In this document: piece after piece, positions 34,506-44,165 of the stretch
How the letters are laid out: each line of letters opens with the position of its first letter
How positions within the stretch are numbered: the first letter of the stretch is position 1
NCBI GenBank assembly: GCA_016208305.1
Contig: JACQYI010000081.1
Span: forward strand, 1 to 64,000
Length of the DNA: 64,000 bases
DNA from: Oscillatoriophycideae cyanobacterium NC_groundwater_1537_Pr4_S-0.65um_50_18
GTDB lineage: Bacteria > Cyanobacteriota > Cyanobacteriia > Elainellales > Elainellaceae
Reading direction: 5' to 3'
Program-made: the position numbers and the translations under genes
The notes under the pieces: generated by a model
Seen by the model: the letters and a program-made list of their open reading frames with translations, nothing else
What the model was told of the DNA's origin: nothing
Databases searched by the model: none

Positions 34506-35921
34506 TTACTCCGCTGCAAGTTCTGATGCATGAGAAGACTGGCCTACCAATTGACCGTTGCCGTTATCCACAATTTTTGTGACCAGAGACAAAGTGGCAT
34601 ATTCTGGATATCCCTCAATACCAAGGTCAGCAATATCAAGACCGTTGATCTCTTCTTCGCGCGATACCCGCAGCAGATCAAATTTCTTTAAAATCCAGCT
34701 CGTGACATACCCCGGAATAAAGCCCAGCAGGACGACACAAATTAGACCGCCAATGAGCTGACCGAAGAAATTAATCGATGGGATGCCCTCTCCCTGAGGA
34801 TAGCCCGCTGCTACAATTCCGACGACCACTGAGCCAAACAAGCCACAAAACCCATGCACCCCAACGGCTCCTACTGCATCGTCAATGCCTACCTTTTCGA
34901 TCGCCATAATCACTTTTGGCATGATGAAAGCGGCAATAAACGCCAGCACAATCACCAATGCTGGGTGGTAAAGATCCATGCCGCCACCGACAGCGATAAT
35001 GCCAGCCAGCCCTCCTGAAATCGTGAAGAAGGGGTCGCTCTTGGAGGAAATGTAGGCTCCCACCAGTCCGGCAGCCAAGGCCATCGTCGTATTGACACCA
35101 ATTGAGGCTAGGGTCATGGGTGTACCGTAAATCGTGGCCTCTTTTTCGTACCCAGGCAGATAAATCATGCAGGCAGCCAGGAACGCATAAAAGCCAACAA
35201 AAATGAGCATCAACCCCACCATCGTGAGCGGCAGGTTGTGGGGCAGGATCGGCCTAGGATTGCCGTTTTCATCATACTTGCCGACTCTAGGCCCTAAATT
35301 GAGTAGAACGCCCAGCGTGAAAAACCCAGAAATACCATGCACGATGCCTGAGCAGCCAAAGTCGTGATATCCCAACTTTGTAAACATCCAGCCAAAGGCA
35401 TTCCAGCCCCAGGCCGCTCCTACAACCCAGGTAAAAGAACCCAGAACGATCGACATAATGAGATAGCCACCCACCTTAACCCGCTCAATCAATGCACCCG
35501 ACAGAATAGAAGCGGTGGTCATGGCAAAGAGTGCAAACGCGAAGAAAAATACACCCGTCAAATGGTCGGCTGTATTAGGCCCTAAAGCTGGAGACCAGGG
35601 ATAGGAAGTCTCAACATAGACCATTGCAGCCTTGATAGTTTCGCTTTGCTCTGGGTTCGTCCAAGGCCCCAAAATTCCACCTGTGATGGGAAACAGAGGA
35701 AAAGCGTTATAAACCCACCAACCAAAGAAGAAGAAGGCCAAGCCCACACTTGCCAGTGTCAGTAGGTTCTTTACCATAGTCGCGAGAACATTCTTAGTGC
35801 GGGATGCGCCACCTTCATAGGCAAGAAATCCCGCATGAATCAGCAGCATGAAAACGGAAGCCCAGTAGTAGAAGCTTTCCGATGCAAACGTTCCTAGAAA
35901 TTCCTGTGCTTCTGGAGACAT
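34506..35921 (-). CDS. amt: Ammonium transporter
   Basis: 471 residues, eleven or twelve membrane helices. Diagnostic Amt features are the region DFGCSGIVHGISGFFTLGVL (first conserved pore His), VGAVGVHGFCGLFGSVVVGI (second pore His), and ASIGVNTTMALAAGLVGAYI. The C-terminal cytoplasmic tail ends with REEEINGLDIADLGIEGYPEY, the conserved tail that controls gating of the trimer and, in cyanobacteria, meets the PII protein GlnK/GlnB. It imports ammonium/ammonia under nitrogen limitation. The N-terminus starts directly with a short helix after MSPEAQEFLGT without an evident cleavable signal. I did not find a clean GTA-N8-TAC NtcA site in the 120 bp upstream. Confidence 0.95.
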   Translation of the reverse strand: MSPEAQEFLGTFASESFYYWASVFMLLIHAGFLAYEGGASRTKNVLATMVKNLLTLASVGLAFFFFGWWVYNAFPLFPITGGILGPWTNPEQSETIKAAMVYVETSYPWSPALGPNTADHLTGVFFFAFALFAMTTASILSGALIERVKVGGYLIMSIVLGSFTWVVGAAWGWNAFGWMFTKLGYHDFGCSGIVHGISGFFTLGVLLNLGPRVGKYDENGNPRPILPHNLPLTMVGLMLIFVGFYAFLAACMIYLPGYEKEATIYGTPMTLASIGVNTTMALAAGLVGAYISSKSDPFFTISGGLAGIIAVGGGMDLYHPALVIVLAFIAAFIMPKVIMAIEKVGIDDAVGAVGVHGFCGLFGSVVVGIVAAGYPQGEGIPSINFFGQLIGGLICVVLLGFIPGYVTSWILKKFDLLRVSREEEINGLDIADLGIEGYPEYATLSLVTKIVDNGNGQLVGQSSHASELAAE

Positions 35922-35993
35922 GATTTATGCAAGGTTAGGTCACAACTAAAAGCTAAGAAGCTATCAAATATGTAGCCGAGGAATGATAAGAAT

Positions 35994-36021
35994 GTCGTTC
36001 ACTCTCAGTCGTTCACTCTCA
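35994..36021 (+). repeat. Perfect 14-bp tandem duplication upstream of amt
   Basis: GTCGTTCACTCTCA occurs twice head to tail with no mismatch, 72-100 bp before the amt start codon (amt reads leftwards). It lies in the amt promoter region and may be regulatory or simply a slippage product. Confidence 0.85.
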
Positions 36022-36044
36022 TTGCAGTTCAAACACTAGAGGTC

Positions 36045-36238
36045 TAAGAGAATGTTTGAAAGGTCCAACTATGGGTAGCGAAACGTTTAGATCCCCCCAA
36101 ATCCCCCTTAAAAAGGGGGACTTTGAATTCATTTCCCCCCTTTCTCTAGACGCGAAGCGGCTTCCCGCAGGGTAGGGGGGCAGGGGGGATCAGCAGGTGC
36201 CTAAAATCACAGCCGACCCCTTTTCAAACATCCTCTAA
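36045..36238 (-). mobile_element. MITE-like element, copy 2 (inverted)
   Basis: A 194-bp element whose complement matches copy 1 at 22136-22410: same termini (right end reads as complement of TTAGAGGATGTTTGAAAAGG), same central blocks (GACGCGAAGCGGCTTCC, GGTGCCTAAAATCACAGC). It has a single rather than duplicated internal block. It lies 123 bp upstream of amt, between amt and the ABC operon. The two copies bound a 13.6-kb segment as an inverted pair. Confidence 0.75.
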
Positions 36239-36601
36239 AGTTTGAATCGATAAAGCGAAACGATGGAGCAACTATAAAAGCGATTTACCCCAACATAATG
36301 TGTTCTAGTTGACTATCTCGAATATTTACCGCAAGTTAATTGCCACCATAAGCTGTTTAGCGATGAGGCTAGCTTTTAGGGCATGGCTTAATCCAGCTAT
36401 GAAATGCATTTTGACAGGGGCGCAACGTAAGGCTTCCAAAATAAATTTCACCTCTAAAATCAGCAACGTCGCTTTTAGAGCTGAGCTATTGTCTAGTTTA
36501 ACGACTGTGCTGCTCCTGCTCCCCATCTGCTCCCTAATCTGATTCTCTGTGGGAATGCCTGGGTGGAGATGTCTGTAGATGTAACAAAAAACCTGTCTAT
36601 A

Positions 36602-36649
36602 GATGTCTGAGGTGATGTCCAAGGCGATGTCTAAGATGATGCCCAAGAC
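36602..36649 (+). repeat. Four 12-bp imperfect tandem repeats
   Basis: GATGTCTGAGGT, GATGTCCAAGGC, GATGTCTAAGAT and GATGCCCAAGAC are consecutive. They lie about 95 bp before the ABC substrate-binding protein gene. The rest of 36239-36744 contains only open frames without recognisable content, which I do not call genes. Confidence 0.8.
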
Positions 36650-36744
36650 GGTAACGATAGGGTGAACGGGTTCGGGAGCAGTTTCTAGGAGCACCAACGA
36701 AAGCGAAAGATTAGTTACAGAAAACCACCCAGCAAAAGTGTTTT

Positions 36745-38016
36745 ATGTATATTAAACTCAGCCATATCCTTGAAAAACTTTACTCATCAATCATTGTGCT
36801 GCTATCTTCAATCTTCAAATTCTCTGCATTTCTCTACCGTCTGTGGTTCAGGCGGCTCATTTCGGTGCTCCTTTGCACCTTTTTGCTGCTCGTGAATACG
36901 GGCGGTGCGATCGCAGCTTCGTCGGTTGGCGCAGTCAAGAAAGTGGGCAGTGGTGAAGGTGCAGTTTCAATTCTGGCTTGGCCAGGTTATATCGAGCGCG
37001 GAGAAACCGACCCTAGCTATGACTGGGTGACGGGTTTTGAAGCAGAGACAAGCTGCAAGGTGAGCGTCAAGACTGCGGCAACCTCTGATGAAATGGTCAC
37101 TCTGATGAATCAGGGTCGCTATGATGTGGTCACGGCCAGCGGTGATGCTACCCGCCGATTGATTGCGGGTGGCAAGGTGCAAGAAGTCAATATCGACTTA
37201 GTTCCAAGCTGGAATCAGGTTGATCCTCGGCTCCAGAATGCTTCTTGGCATACCGTGGATGGCAAGCACTATGGCGTTCCCTATCAGTGGGGTTCTAACG
37301 TCTTGATGTATAACACTGACACGTTTTCTCAGCCCCCTACGAGTTGGAACGTGGTGTTTGAGGAGCAAATCCTGCCGGATGGCAAGTCTAACAAAGGACG
37401 TGTTCAAGCCTATGATGGCCCCATTTACATCGCTGACGCAGCGCTTTACCTCAAGGCTCACCAGCCAGAATTAGGCATTACTGATCCCTATGAGCTAACT
37501 CGTCCTCAATTTAAGGCAGCGATCGCCCTTTTGAAGCAGCAGCGTCAATTGGTCAGTCGCTATTGGCATGATGCCAATGTCCAGGTCGATGATTTTACCA
37601 ATGAGGGCATGGTGGCTTCTGGCTCTTGGCCGTTTCAAGTCAACCTGCTTCAGGGCAATCAAGCCTCTGTTAAGAGCACCATTCCTACCGAAGGCGCGAC
37701 AGGATGGGCGGACACCACAATGATCCATGCTCAAGCTCCCCATCCCAACTGCGCCTATAAATGGCTCGAACATTCCATTTCACCCAAGGTTCAAGGGGAT
37801 GTAGCCGCCTGGTTTGGGTCTGTGCCAACGGTGCCTCAAGCCTGTGAGGGGAATGCTTTGCTGGGCGCAGAGGGCTGCAAAACAAACGGAGCAGATAACT
37901 TTGACAAAATCAGCTTCTGGCACACCCCGATCGCTGACTGTGGTGATGGCACTCGTCAATGCGTGCCCTATTCAGAGTGGGCATCAAATTATCTAGCGGT
38001 GATTGGCAGTCGGTAA
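36745..38016 (+). CDS. Polyamine-type ABC transporter substrate-binding protein (PotD-like)
   Basis: 423 residues. The start region has a long hydrophobic N-terminus (about 13-58) whose second half, LISVLLCTFLLLVNTGGAIAAS, is the likely export signal; a later start within it is possible. The mature domain opens VSILAWPGYIERGETDPSYDWVTGFEAETSCKV (PotD-type strand-helix), with YDVVTASGDATRRLIAGGKV, YGVPYQWGSNVLMYNTD and GWADTTMIHAQAPHPNCAYKWLEHS. These follow the spermidine/putrescine-binding family. It heads a five-gene plus-strand operon with ATPase, two permeases and a dehydrogenase. The exact ligand is not certain; related proteins bind other cations or amino acids. Confidence 0.87.
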   Translation: MYIKLSHILEKLYSSIIVLLSSIFKFSAFLYRLWFRRLISVLLCTFLLLVNTGGAIAASSVGAVKKVGSGEGAVSILAWPGYIERGETDPSYDWVTGFEAETSCKVSVKTAATSDEMVTLMNQGRYDVVTASGDATRRLIAGGKVQEVNIDLVPSWNQVDPRLQNASWHTVDGKHYGVPYQWGSNVLMYNTDTFSQPPTSWNVVFEEQILPDGKSNKGRVQAYDGPIYIADAALYLKAHQPELGITDPYELTRPQFKAAIALLKQQRQLVSRYWHDANVQVDDFTNEGMVASGSWPFQVNLLQGNQASVKSTIPTEGATGWADTTMIHAQAPHPNCAYKWLEHSISPKVQGDVAAWFGSVPTVPQACEGNALLGAEGCKTNGADNFDKISFWHTPIADCGDGTRQCVPYSEWASNYLAVIGSR

Positions 38017-38034
38017 ATTTCAGGGCAAATTTTT

Positions 38035-39051
38035 ATGAACTCGATCGCTCCAGCCGTTGAACTGATCGAGGTGACGCGTCACTTTGGGGATGTCAAAGCC
38101 CTCAATGCAGTGAGTTTAACGATACAGCAGGGAGAGTTTTTTGCCATGTTGGGGCCATCGGGTTCAGGCAAAACCACCTGCTTACGACTCATCGCTGGAT
38201 TTGATCAGCCTTCTTCAGGTCATATTCGGATTGCAGGACAAGATGCGACGGCCTTACCTCCCTATGAACGGGATGTGAACACGGTCTTTCAGGACTACGC
38301 CCTTTTTCCCCACATGACCCTTGGGGATAATATTGGATACAGCTTGATGCTGAAAAAAGTACCTAAGTCTGAACGGCTAAAACGCGTGGCGGATATGCTG
38401 GATTTAGTCCAGTTGAGCGGTTTGGAACATCGCAAGCCTGCCCAACTCTCTGGCGGGCAGCGGCAGCGAGTTGCATTGGCGCGGGCACTCGTGAACCAAC
38501 CCAAAATGCTGCTTTTAGATGAGCCATTAGGAGCATTAGACCTGAAACTGCGGCAACAAATGCAGATAGAGTTAAAGACGATTCAGCGGCAGTTGGGGAT
38601 TACATTTATTTTTGTCACCCATGATCAAGAAGAAGCGCTAACCATGAGCGATCGCCTTGCTGTGTTTAACCAAGGCAAGATTGAACAAATGGGCAGCCCG
38701 GTTGAGGTTTATGAACGCCCAGCTACAGCCTTCGTCGCTAACTTTGTCGGCGTTTCTAATTGGATTAGCGGTCAGCTGGCGCAGTTGCTCACGGGTTCTG
38801 CGCAGTCGTTTGTGCTGCGTCCCGAAAAAATCCAAATGCTTGATCCCAATTTACCGCCGCCCGCAGATCTGTGTAGCGCGATGGGAAAAATAAAAAACAT
38901 TCTGTACTTAGGCATGTATACCCGCTATGAGATTGGGTTGCAACCTGAAGGATTGCTGTCTGTTGTGGAGCAAAACCGCCAGAGTTCGCATTGGGCTGAA
39001 GGTGATGCAGTTCGGCTGCTTTGGCAACGCGAACATCTGGTGATGATCTAA
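38035..39051 (+). CDS. Polyamine-type ABC transporter ATP-binding protein (PotA-like)
   Basis: 338 residues. Walker [11 protein letters not shown]-loop [12 protein letters not shown], signature [15 protein letters not shown], Walker [12 protein letters not shown] and the switch His in [10 protein letters not shown] are all intact. The C-terminal 100 residues form a TOBE-like regulatory domain ([28 protein letters not shown]), as in PotA and FbpC. It energises the permease pair encoded just downstream. It lies 18 bp after the binding-protein gene. A 16-bp tandem duplication overlaps its last codon and follows it. Confidence 0.92.
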   Translation: MNSIAPAVELIEVTRHFGDVKALNAVSLTIQQGEFFAMLGPSGSGKTTCLRLIAGFDQPSSGHIRIAGQDATALPPYERDVNTVFQDYALFPHMTLGDNIGYSLMLKKVPKSERLKRVADMLDLVQLSGLEHRKPAQLSGGQRQRVALARALVNQPKMLLLDEPLGALDLKLRQQMQIELKTIQRQLGITFIFVTHDQEEALTMSDRLAVFNQGKIEQMGSPVEVYERPATAFVANFVGVSNWISGQLAQLLTGSAQSFVLRPEKIQMLDPNLPPPADLCSAMGKIKNILYLGMYTRYEIGLQPEGLLSVVEQNRQSSHWAEGDAVRLLWQREHLVMI

Positions 39052-39078
39052 GCTTGTTACGGTCTAAGTTTGTTACGC
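39047..39078 (+). repeat. 16-bp tandem duplication at the end of the ATPase gene
   Basis: TCTAAGCTTGTTACGG then TCTAAGTTTGTTACGC, two mismatches. The first copy contains the stop codon TAA of the ATPase gene. It fills the short spacer to the first permease gene. Confidence 0.85.
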
Positions 39079-39099
39079 TGCTTGTTGCGGTTTAAACTG

Positions 39100-40020
39100 A
39101 TGTCATCCTCTCCCAAACGACGACAGATCGCGAATTTTCTCTATTCTCGCCCGAATGTACTGTTATTGCTGCTGTTGAGTTTGCCGCTTCTATGGTTTGG
39201 TGGAGTATATGTCAGCTCGTTGATGACGCTGTTGCTCCAAAGCTTCTTTCATCTGGATGACTTTACGGGACAGGTGGTACATGAATTCACGTTTTCTACC
39301 TATCGGGCTTTACTCACTGAAGCTAATCTCAGAATCGTCCTACGAACGGTAACGATGGCGATCGCTGTCAGCATAACGACGATCTTTTTGGCGTTTCCGA
39401 TCGCATTTTACATGGCGCGTTATGCGACGCCCCCTGTTAAAGCAGCGCTCTATCTCGCTGTCGTGCTGCCGCTGTGGGCGAACTATTTGGTCAGGGTCTA
39501 TGCCTGGAAGTTGATCTTGGCGAAAGAGGGGATTCTGACTTGGTTGATTCATCTCTTCCATTTGGATGGATTGTTGAATCTGCTACTGAGTCTGCCCGGT
39601 ATTGGCGGGTCATCGCTGTCGGTATCGACGATCGGCATGTTTCTCGCGTTTGTTTATCTGTGGTTGCCCTACATGATTCTGCCGCTGGAGGCAGCACTGG
39701 AGCGTGTGCCACAATCTTTGATGGAAGCCTCAGCAGATTTGGGTGGTAAGCCCTGGCAAAGCTTTCGCCATGTGCTCTTACCCCTGGCTTTTCCGGGAGT
39801 CGTCGCGGGTTCAATCTTTACTTTTTCCCTCACCTTAGGCGATTTCATCACGCCTAGCGTTTTAGGAAATTCTAGCCCCTTTATTGGGCAAGCCATTTAT
39901 GTGCAGCAGGGGACAGCCGGAAATGTTCCCTTGGCGGCTGCATTTACTGTTGTACCGATGGTGATTATGCTGATCTATCTCGCTGGAGCAAAGCGTTTGG
40001 GGGCTTTTGATGCGCTCTAA
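39100..40020 (+). CDS. Polyamine-type ABC transporter permease (PotB-like)
   Basis: 306 residues from the first ATG (39100); an upstream in-frame TTG adds ten residues without support. Six membrane segments start with [20 protein letters not shown]. The cytoplasmic coupling loop is [25 protein letters not shown] (EAA motif), which docks on the ATPase. This is the first of the two permeases in the spermidine/putrescine arrangement. Its stop overlaps the next gene by 11 bp, a sign of coupled translation and stoichiometric assembly. Confidence 0.88.
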   Translation: MSSSPKRRQIANFLYSRPNVLLLLLLSLPLLWFGGVYVSSLMTLLLQSFFHLDDFTGQVVHEFTFSTYRALLTEANLRIVLRTVTMAIAVSITTIFLAFPIAFYMARYATPPVKAALYLAVVLPLWANYLVRVYAWKLILAKEGILTWLIHLFHLDGLLNLLLSLPGIGGSSLSVSTIGMFLAFVYLWLPYMILPLEAALERVPQSLMEASADLGGKPWQSFRHVLLPLAFPGVVAGSIFTFSLTLGDFITPSVLGNSSPFIGQAIYVQQGTAGNVPLAAAFTVVPMVIMLIYLAGAKRLGAFDAL

Positions 40021-40810
40021 TCGGGCTGGTTCTCATCAGGCTGGCATCGGGCTGAAGCTAGCGGCGGCGGCTGTACTCTTTTTTCTCTACTTTCCTTTTG
40101 GGGTCATTCTCCTCTACACGTTCACCACAGAGGATTCTGCCTATACATTTCCGCCACCTGGACTGACATTGAACTGGTTTCAAGTCGCATGGCAGCGTCG
40201 AGATCTTTGGCAGGCATTAGAAATTTCTCTACAGGTTGCCAGCATTGCCACCGGAATTGCGATCGTTTTGGGAACGATGGCTGCTCTGGCCGTCTACCGC
40301 AGTCGGTTCTTTGGACGAGAAACCATATCATTTGTGTTACTGCTCCCTATCGCTTTGCCTGGAATTGTGACGGGAATTGCCTTGCGATCGGCGATCGATG
40401 TTTTGGGGATACCTTTTAGCATTTGGACGATTGTAGTCGGACATGCAACTTTCTGTATCGTTTTGATCTATAACAACGTGTTAGCGGGTCTTCGCCGCAC
40501 TTCGCGATCGCTGACAAAAGCCTCAATGGACTTAGGCGCAGATGGGTTGCAAACCTTTCGCTATATTACGCTGCCCACTCTGGGCACAGCGCTGTTAGCA
40601 GGAGGAATGTTAGCCTTTGCCCTTTCATTTGATGAGGTAATCGTCACCGTTTTTACTGCGGGTCAGCAGGCGACCTTGCCCGTTTGGATTTTGGATCAGC
40701 TCACTCGCCCTCGTCAACGTCCGGTCACTAACGTGGCGGCAGTGTTTGTTATTGCTTTGACTTTTGTGCCTATTCTATTTGCCAATTGGCTGACTCGACG
40801 AAAATTATGA
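40010..40810 (+). CDS. Polyamine-type ABC transporter permease (PotC-like)
   Basis: 266 residues from ATG 40010 (a TTG three bases earlier is possible). Six membrane helices; the EAA-type loop is [29 protein letters not shown], with [17 protein letters not shown] after it, characteristic of PotC. It pairs with the preceding permease in the membrane channel. Its stop overlaps the following dehydrogenase start by 4 bp, so that enzyme belongs to the same transcript. Confidence 0.88.
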   Translation: MRSNRAGSHQAGIGLKLAAAAVLFFLYFPFGVILLYTFTTEDSAYTFPPPGLTLNWFQVAWQRRDLWQALEISLQVASIATGIAIVLGTMAALAVYRSRFFGRETISFVLLLPIALPGIVTGIALRSAIDVLGIPFSIWTIVVGHATFCIVLIYNNVLAGLRRTSRSLTKASMDLGADGLQTFRYITLPTLGTALLAGGMLAFALSFDEVIVTVFTAGQQATLPVWILDQLTRPRQRPVTNVAAVFVIALTFVPILFANWLTRRKL

Positions 40811-41556
40811 AAAAACTAGAAGGGAAAGTGGCGATCGTCACAGGCGCATCCAAAGGTATTGGTGCTTCGATTGCCAAACATTTGGCTGCCGAAGGAGCAG
40901 CCGTGGTTGTCAACTACGCCTCCAGCAAAGAAGGAGCCGATCGCGTAGTGAATGAGATTGTCAGCAACGGGGGAAAGGCGATCGCGGTTCAGGCAAATGT
41001 TGCCAAAAAGGCAGAGATCGAACATCTTTTTTCGGAAGCGCATCAGGCATTTGGCAAGCTCGATATCTTGGTCAACAATGCTGGTATTTATGAGTTTTCA
41101 CCTCTCGAAAACATCACAGAAGATCACTTCTACAAGCAATTTGATCTGAATGTACTGGGCGTAATTCTCGCCTCACAACAAGGCGTCAAATACTTTGGAT
41201 CAGAGGGTGGCAGCATTATCAATATCAGTTCGATCGTCAGCACGCTTGCGCCTGCAAACGGTTCAGTCTATAGCGCTACCAAAGCAGCGGTCGATGCCAT
41301 CACAAAGTCGCTGGCTAAAGAGCTAGGTTCACGGCACATCCGCGTCAATGCCATTAATCCTGGTATGGTAGAAACTGAAGGAACTCACGCAGCGGGAATC
41401 GCCGAAAGCGAGGGTCGTCAGCAGACGGAGGCACAAACCCCGCTAGGTCGCATTGGACAACCCCAGGATATTGCCCCTGCCGTTGTTTTCTTTGCATCTG
41501 ATGATTCAGCTTGGATTACGGGCGAAACGCTATTCATCACAGGTGGACTTCGCTAA
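40807..41556 (+). CDS. Short-chain dehydrogenase/reductase (FabG-like)
   Basis: 249 residues from ATG 40807, which overlaps the permease stop as ATGA; the upstream in-frame TTG lies inside that gene. Classical SDR motifs: cofactor loop [13 protein letters not shown], structural NNAG, catalytic Ser in [15 protein letters not shown], and Tyr-Lys in VYSATKAAV, then [10 protein letters not shown]. Closest in style to glucose 1-dehydrogenase/3-oxoacyl-ACP reductase proteins. Its fusion to a transport operon suggests it acts on the imported compound, but general SDR specificity cannot be read. The stop codon lies in a perfect 15-bp tandem repeat. Confidence 0.88.
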   Translation: MKKLEGKVAIVTGASKGIGASIAKHLAAEGAAVVVNYASSKEGADRVVNEIVSNGGKAIAVQANVAKKAEIEHLFSEAHQAFGKLDILVNNAGIYEFSPLENITEDHFYKQFDLNVLGVILASQQGVKYFGSEGGSIINISSIVSTLAPANGSVYSATKAAVDAITKSLAKELGSRHIRVNAINPGMVETEGTHAAGIAESEGRQQTEAQTPLGRIGQPQDIAPAVVFFASDDSAWITGETLFITGGLR

Positions 41557-41581
41557 TATCTTTAGGGCTAATATCTTTAGG
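41552..41581 (+). repeat. Perfect 15-bp tandem duplication across a stop codon
   Basis: GCTAATATCTTTAGG occurs twice head to tail. The first copy includes the TAA stop of the dehydrogenase gene. No mismatch, so probably young. Confidence 0.9.
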
Positions 41582-41624
41582 GTTTTCTCCCTGATGATCA
41601 ACCTGTTTTTGTGACAGAACTCGA

Positions 41625-42719
41625 TCAAGCAACTAACTCTGCCATTAGCTCAGCAACAGATATCATGTGCTGGGTACGTCCAGCATTGCTACCCGAAAAA
41701 ACCAGTCCGTTTTTAATATCCCCTCGTGCCGCTTTATCCAATGCCTGAATAATGCAGTAGTCTTGCTGTTCATCTCGGCATTTGCAGGTCTGGAGACAAT
41801 TGAACAGACATCGTTTTTCCAAATCAGGGGAACCCGCGATCGCCTTCTCCACGAAAGCATTTCGTAACGCCCGTCCTGGCAGTCCGACAGGACTAGAAAT
41901 AATCACTACATCTTCTGGCTTGGCCTGGAGATGAAATTCTTTGTAGCGAATATCAGCATCACATTCATCGGTAGTGATGAAACGAGTGCCAATTTGTACA
42001 CCACTGGCTCCTATTGCCAGCATCCGATCGATATCTTCCCGATCCCACACACCGCCTGCCGCAATCACCGGAATGGCTTGACCGAATTCTTGTTGTAGAT
42101 AGGCTACCAATTCTGGGATGACCTGTTCTGCTTCTAAAGCGCGATCGCCCAGGTCTTCCAACTTAGCTCCTAAATGTCCGCCCGCTGAATTGGGATTTTC
42201 CACCACAAACGCATCTGGCAATCGCCCATACTGGCGTTCCCACTTGCGGCACAGAATGCGAGCTGCACGAGTGCTAGAGACGATCGGCACCAGTGCCACT
42301 TCTGGGTGCGCTGCGGTATATTCTGGCAATTGCAAGGGCAAGCCTGCGCCTGAAATAATCAGATTGATACCTTCTTCAGCTGCTGTCCGTACCAGCGTTT
42401 CATAATCTTGGGCAACGACCATGGCATTGATACCCAAAATTCCAGTAGGGCTTAATGTTCGAGCCTTGCTAATTTCGTCAATCAGCGCTAACCGATTGGC
42501 CGCAAAAAACTGCTCTCTACGTTTGCGACCATTGGGCTGGGTGATATCAAAGTAGGGTGAGTTGAGTCCTAGAGCCACAGAGGATATTATGCCAATCCCC
42601 CCTGCATGGGCAACGGCAGCGGCAAGCTGTGCTCCAGAGATGCGGATGCCCATGCCTCCCTGAATGATGGGATAGCGGGCACGATGTTGACCAATTTGGA
42701 GTGAGGGTAAAGGTGCCAT
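41625..42719 (-). CDS. Nitronate monooxygenase-like FMN enzyme
   Basis: 364 residues, TIM-barrel of the 2-nitropropane dioxygenase/FabK group. It begins with YPIIQGGMGIRISGAQLAAAVAHAGGIGIIS (FMN-binding GGMG), continues with GINAMV, IISGAGLP, and AGGVWDREDIDRMLAIGASGVQIGTRFITTDEC (phosphate-binding region). FabK-type enoyl reductases and nitronate monooxygenases share this fold. A Cys-rich segment near the C-terminus (KRCLFNCLQTCKCRD) is seen in a bacterial subgroup of the family. It stands alone, converging with the ABC operon, and no biosynthetic partner is visible. The oxidative role is inferred from the family. Confidence 0.82.
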   Translation of the reverse strand: MAPLPSLQIGQHRARYPIIQGGMGIRISGAQLAAAVAHAGGIGIISSVALGLNSPYFDITQPNGRKRREQFFAANRLALIDEISKARTLSPTGILGINAMVVAQDYETLVRTAAEEGINLIISGAGLPLQLPEYTAAHPEVALVPIVSSTRAARILCRKWERQYGRLPDAFVVENPNSAGGHLGAKLEDLGDRALEAEQVIPELVAYLQQEFGQAIPVIAAGGVWDREDIDRMLAIGASGVQIGTRFITTDECDADIRYKEFHLQAKPEDVVIISSPVGLPGRALRNAFVEKAIAGSPDLEKRCLFNCLQTCKCRDEQQDYCIIQALDKAARGDIKNGLVFSGSNAGRTQHMISVAELMAELVA

Positions 42720-42868
42720 AAATTTGGGATTTAAGGTGAGGATTAGTGCGCTCTATAAATTATATAACCATATGGTTGTAAATAAAATTTGCGATCCACT
42801 GAGAATCGATTGTGGGGGGCTGTGGGGTAGGATGTTGATCCCACCTGCCTTTGTAGCTACGACTTTCT

Positions 42869-43456
42869 CTATCTTGGCTGCAAGGGCAGGTTCAGTATTG
42901 TCCATTCCAGCAATACAGCACGGCACTGCAAGCAGTTGAGATCTTGAAGCAAATGATGAACGCCACGGGTACTGATGGGGTAAGTCGCTGCAATGGCGTT
43001 AGGATTCAGGTCTGAGCTGTCCTGGATATACGCCACAAACCCATAAAGTTTTTGGTTGGAAAAAGAGCTGTTGACTACCCACCCTTCGGTATTTAAAGGC
43101 ATTAATGGGCTGATATTAGCGGCCTCAATCCCTAATTCTCGCTTTAAGGTCGCGATCGCAGCCTGTTGAGGTGTTTGGTCTGCTGGCACTCGACCACCGG
43201 GAAAATCTAACGTCACCTGCCCGATGCCAGGACGGTAGCTGGGAGAAGGAAGCAAGATGCAAGCCTCCTGTGCAGAAGCTGGGCCAGCGCTCTGAATGGG
43301 TAGAACAATCACTGAATCTGCTTTCTCAATCCGCCAGTATTCCAGCAGATTTCCCCGATCGTCTTGCAGATGCTCCCCGATCAGCGTTAACCAGTGCGAG
43401 TGGAGTTCCAAGAAGCGATCGCGTGTTTGCCAGTCTTTGGAGGATGGATCAGTCAT
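42869..43456 (-). CDS. Nudix-fold hydrolase-like protein with degenerate Nudix box
   Basis: 195 residues. The middle shows the Nudix fold strand PGIGQVTLDFPGGRVPADQTPQQAAIATLKREL, in which GG, R-E-L and spacing fit the Nudix box GX5EX7REUXEEXGU. The first Glu is replaced by Asp/Gln and the second half reads KRELGIEAANI, keeping only one of the two metal-binding Glu residues and losing the Gly. Intact family members cleave nucleoside diphosphate-linked substrates such as ADP-ribose. This one may have reduced or altered activity. Single gene, ATG 43456, near a divergent spacer to the small hypothetical gene. Confidence 0.7.
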   Translation of the reverse strand: MTDPSSKDWQTRDRFLELHSHWLTLIGEHLQDDRGNLLEYWRIEKADSVIVLPIQSAGPASAQEACILLPSPSYRPGIGQVTLDFPGGRVPADQTPQQAAIATLKRELGIEAANISPLMPLNTEGWVVNSSFSNQKLYGFVAYIQDSSDLNPNAIAATYPISTRGVHHLLQDLNCLQCRAVLLEWTILNLPLQPR

Positions 43457-43693
43457 GAGATAACAGCTTAGGATAAATTCTTAAGTTTTTTAAAATCAGC
43501 TACATTTTATCTGTCTGTCAAATACGATACAGAATAGATAGAAAATCTTCTATTTCCCCCTTCAATCCTGAAATAAACAAGTAACCCCGGCTCGCAGCCT
43601 AATTCGAGTCGTCTTTTGAATTCTTTTTGATTTTTAGACTTTCCCGCTTGTATGAGAAGGTCAAATTTTGATGTGAAAAATTGAGGTTTAGAA

Positions 43694-43963
43694 ATGAATC
43701 CGATCGCAGAAATTTTATTAGAACAAGTCGCTTGTGCTCAAGAAGTTGGCTGTCAAATTTTGGCACTCAGCGGTTTAAATAGAGATGGCGTCATTTACGC
43801 TTTTGCAACGTCCGATACTTTGATCATCAACTGTAAGGATTATGCAACCACTTGGCGGTTTGACGAAGAGCACTGTAAGTTACAGATGGCGATCGCCCAG
43901 ATCAAGTCTTCCATCCAAAGGATTATTATCGAAAAGGCAGGAAAAACGCTGTATTGCTGGTAG
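43694..43963 (+). CDS. Small hypothetical protein
   Basis: 89 residues with a GAGGT ribosome-binding site 7-11 bp before the ATG, which supports it as a real gene. I do not recognise a family. It has three internal Cys besides a C-terminal CW, a helical N-terminus (AEILLEQVACAQEVGC), a beta-like middle and a helical end (AIAQIKSSIQRIIIEKAGK). It has no membrane segment. Separate promoter likely, as the preceding gene is divergent. Confidence 0.55.
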   Translation: MNPIAEILLEQVACAQEVGCQILALSGLNRDGVIYAFATSDTLIINCKDYATTWRFDEEHCKLQMAIAQIKSSIQRIIIEKAGKTLYCW

Positions 43964-44165
43964 ATTAAGCGATTCAGTTTGCAACAGCCTCAAAACGCGA
44001 GAGTCTTGAGGCTCACCTTGATGCCACAGGGTTGTGCTGAGATAGCGTTCGCCAGCCCTGGGGTGAATATACTTTTTAGGGAAAAAACTGGTTCTAGGGC
44101 AGGGATCATCTGATTCCTGTCCCGTTTATGCTAGATCTACAGCGCTTCGCGCTTGGTTAGATGGG

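Noticed and set aside
35922-36044. NtcA box before amt
   Set aside because: I looked for GTA-N8-TAC in the amt upstream region and found no acceptable match.
36309-36697. Overlapping frames of 77 and 123 codons on opposite strands
   Set aside because: No family features; the minus frame runs through 12-bp repeats, which create artificial open frames.
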